Made by a program: the position numbers and the translations under genes | The notes under the pieces: model-generated | What the model was told of the DNA's origin: nothing | Databases searched by the model: none | What the model saw: only the letters and a program-made list of their open reading frames with translations | Assembly: GCA_900128395.1 (NCBI GenBank) | Contig: LT649418.1 | Span: forward strand, 1 to 27,427 | Source: Stramenopiles sp. TOSAG23-2 | Taxonomy: Eukaryota; Sar | Reading direction: 5' to 3' | DNA length: 27,427 bases | Shown here: piece by piece, positions 27,168 through 27,427 of the stretch | Layout: each line of letters opens with the position of its first letter | Position numbering within the stretch: position 1 is the stretch's first letter

Positions 27168-27427
27168 TTGATAGACCAAAAGGGTTAGGGTTAGGGTTAG
27201 GAGAGATGCAGATCGTAAATGCTCTCTAGTCGGCCGTCTAACGTGTATGTTCTTATGTGTAGTGTTATTTTTGGATATAATTTAAGGTAAAATGTCTTTT
27301 TCAAGGCCTGTGTAGTGCTAATTGCATTTTTTTGTAAATCTACAACTTTTTTGCTGATGAAGAAGAAATGTTTTTTTTGTTGGGAATATAGATTGTTCAT
27401 TTAACTATGCATTTATATTTTATACTT
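27168..27427. promoter_or_regulatory. Upstream region of the WW-region gene
   Basis: This holds the presumed promoter of the minus-strand gene and runs to the window edge. It contains the TTAGGG repeat listed separately. A 67-codon minus-strand frame (27197-27400) starts with ATG, but its composition is AT-driven and it ends inside the repeat, so I do not call it a gene. Confidence 0.4.
27182..27201 (+). repeat. Interstitial TTAGGG repeat (telo-box-like on minus strand)
   Basis: GGGTTAGGGTTAGGGTTAGG is three and a third units of the telomere-type hexamer. On the minus strand it reads as CCTAACCC repeats ending 14 bases before the proposed ATG at 27167. It may be a promoter or 5'-UTR element rather than a chromosome end. 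Confidence 0.85.

Noticed and set aside
27197-27400. 67-codon minus-strand ATG frame at the right end
   Set aside because: It has no recognisable domain, ends within the TTAGGG repeat and has AT-driven composition; a first exon is possible but unsupported.
1-27427. tRNA, rRNA or CRISPR features
   Set aside because: I looked for tRNA B-box-like sequences and spaced repeats. The only GGTTCGATTC-like hit (near 8330) is inside the membrane-protein coding region without an acceptor-stem context; no regular spaced repeats were found.

Overview
The window is AT-rich nuclear-type DNA from a unicellular eukaryote. It holds eleven or twelve protein genes, nearly all intronless. They are closely packed, down to 76 bases between two convergent stop codons, and separated by TA-, CT- and GT-rich spacers. 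TAA, TAG and TGA are all used as stops, so the standard code applies. Evidence that it is a eukaryote: a GT-AG intron in a papain-type protease gene, a calcium-dependent protein kinase with four EF-hands, a Munc13-like protein, and N-myristoylation starts. The kinase class, the poly-Asn runs and the family mix fit an alveolate, stramenopile or rhizarian protist best. A CEP164-like WW region and an RPRSAG-type basic protein suggest a flagellated cell, but I cannot name a genus.

Layout. 3-1802 (+): C-terminal part of a basic coiled protein, open to the left edge. 2283-7940 (+): large PDZ/MUN/C2 protein. 8017-13080 (-): secreted-start, single-pass membrane protein with a zinc ribbon and four collagen-like glycine blocks. 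13081-13756: divergent promoter with a 62-bp tandem repeat. 13757-14986 (+): Cj0069/DUF6815-type protein, otherwise best known from bacteria. 15166-15987 (-): short-chain dehydrogenase. 16442-17644 (+): phytanoyl-CoA dioxygenase family. 18063-18725 (+): DUF3228 protein. 18940-20595 (-): CDPK with a serine gatekeeper. 21121-22443 (-): ADP-ribosylglycohydrolase-like protein with an altered metal site. 22444-24303: accessory stretch with decayed GIY-YIG and recombinase-like fragments. 24304-25801 (+): secreted or lysosomal cathepsin with one 346-base intron. 26144-27167 (-): WW/CEP164-like region followed in another frame by an EF-hand pair, probably one gene broken by a frameshift, with a possible 25-base first exon lying just downstream of a TTAGGG repeat.

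The genes do not form an obvious pathway. A loose theme is calcium and membranes: the Munc13-like protein (vesicle priming), the CDPK, the EF-hand protein and two adjacent proteins with myristoylation signals. The most unusual items are the zinc-ribbon/collagen membrane protein, the Cj0069-like gene, the telomere-type repeat at the 5' end of the WW gene, and the frame break in that gene.
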